Shown: one piece after another, positions 63,632-64,000 of the stretch
Numbering within the stretch: position 1 is the stretch's first letter
Layout of the letters: each line of letters opens with the position of its first letter
Source of the DNA: Fontisubflavum oceani
GTDB taxonomy: Bacteria > Pseudomonadota > Alphaproteobacteria > Rhodobacterales > Rhodobacteraceae
Length of the DNA: 64,000 nt
Direction of reading: 5' to 3'
Assembly (NCBI RefSeq): GCF_030407165.1
Contig: NZ_CP129111.1
Location: 434,001-498,000, forward strand
Position numbers and translations under genes: made by a program
Notes under the pieces: generated by a model
The model's input: only the letters and a program-made list of their open reading frames with translations
The model's database searches: none
What the model was told of the DNA's origin: nothing

Positions 63632-64000
63632 TCAGACCTGATCCAAATCAGCCATCCGCGCCAACATCCGGCGCAAAACAGCGACATCTTCCTCACTGAA
63701 CGGCGCCGTCAAAGCCTCATCAAACCGCCGCGCCTCCTCATAAAGGGCGCGAAACACCCCGTCTCCACTCGCCGTCAGGTTCAGCAATTCCTGGCGACGG
63801 TCCGCATCGATCACGGACCGAGACAAATACCGCTTTTTCTCCAGCGCGGCGACCGCGCGGCTCACCTTGGTCTTGTGGATATGCGACCGGCGACAGATCT
63901 CTTTCGCGGTCATCGCGCCATATCGGCCCAAATGCAAAAGCACCCGCCATTCGGTGCGCAACATGCCATAGCGCTCTTTGTAATGCCGTTGAAATGCCAG
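63632..64000 (-). CDS. MarR-family regulator, C-terminal part
   Basis: The gene enters from the right edge of the window; 122 residues plus the stop are visible. The winged helix-turn-helix is clear: YGMLRTEWRVLLHLGRYGAMTAKEICRRSHIHKTKVSRAVAALEKKRYL in outline, then the wing SRSVIDADRRQELLNLTASG. The end is LARMADLDQV. The target is unknown; the neighbouring genes beyond the window would be needed to judge it. Confidence 0.88.
   Translation of the reverse strand: MAFQRHYKERYGMLRTEWRVLLHLGRYGAMTAKEICRRSHIHKTKVSRAVAALEKKRYLSRSVIDADRRQELLNLTASGDGVFRALYEEARRFDEALTAPFSEEDVAVLRRMLARMADLDQV

Overview
The window is chromosomal DNA of an alphaproteobacterium, most likely a Rhodobacterales (Roseobacter/Rhodobacter group) member. 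The pointers are high GC, a GcrA cell-cycle regulator, phosphatidylcholine synthase, the miaB-phoH-ybeY-corC-lnt-metK-trmB neighbourhood, a SAM/SAH riboswitch before metK (a class known mainly from Rhodobacterales), and GC-rich intergenic hairpin repeats ending near an AAATATCC box. I see no phage, plasmid backbone, CRISPR array, rRNA or tRNA. It reads as ordinary housekeeping chromosome with a few accessory patches.

Layout. 1-12 kb (minus strand): cmk, a GFA-family protein, a membrane protein and aroA; then trmB, a membrane protein, metK with its riboswitch, lnt, corC, ybeY and phoH; then two envelope genes sharing a DPDGC segment, and miaB. 12-16 kb: a glycosyltransferase-like protein, an MFS transporter, Hsp20 and a secreted trypsin-like protease. 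16-20 kb: glycolate oxidase glcD-glcE-(36-codon ORF)-glcF behind a nested palindrome. 20-28 kb: small envelope proteins, ChaC, a DUF2125 protein, an extensin-like protein, tyrA-hisC and priA. 28-35 kb: transaldolase, DUF484-xerC, pcs, an inositol monophosphatase, a bacterial alternative oxidase, and divergent metR/metF. 35-43 kb: thioesterase, argD-GNAT-argF-EamA, a DUF2235 protein, a serine hydrolase, an ABC-2 permease and gcrA. 43-47 kb: a membrane protein containing a hexanucleotide-repeat tract, a lytic transglycosylase and an AsmA protein. 47.3-49 kb: a gene-poor, apparently lower-GC patch with a sulfotransferase. 49-54 kb: VOC, GNAT, TerB/DnaJ-like, EEP nuclease, a secreted protein and pepF. 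54.5-62 kb: a MoxR-DUF58-DUF4159-membrane protein operon (Bat-like) with DUF1285 divergent. 62-64 kb: VOC, a WYL regulator, DUF2798 and a partial MarR regulator.

A striking property is nine single-site reading-frame breaks in eight otherwise well conserved genes (aroA, phoH, glcE, the DUF2125 gene, pcs, a secreted protein, two breaks in the 54.5-kb membrane protein, and the DUF4159 gene). Most sit in short G/C or T runs, several in genes expected to be essential. Correcting one base per site gives a length divisible by three wherever the correction is unambiguous, so residual sequencing indels are far more likely than pseudogenes. I annotate these genes over their full span.

I did not find a clearly new multi-gene system. 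The best leads are the hexanucleotide-repeat membrane protein, the small ORF bridging glcE and glcF, the palindrome upstream of glcD, the paired DPDGC-domain envelope genes and the alternative oxidase.
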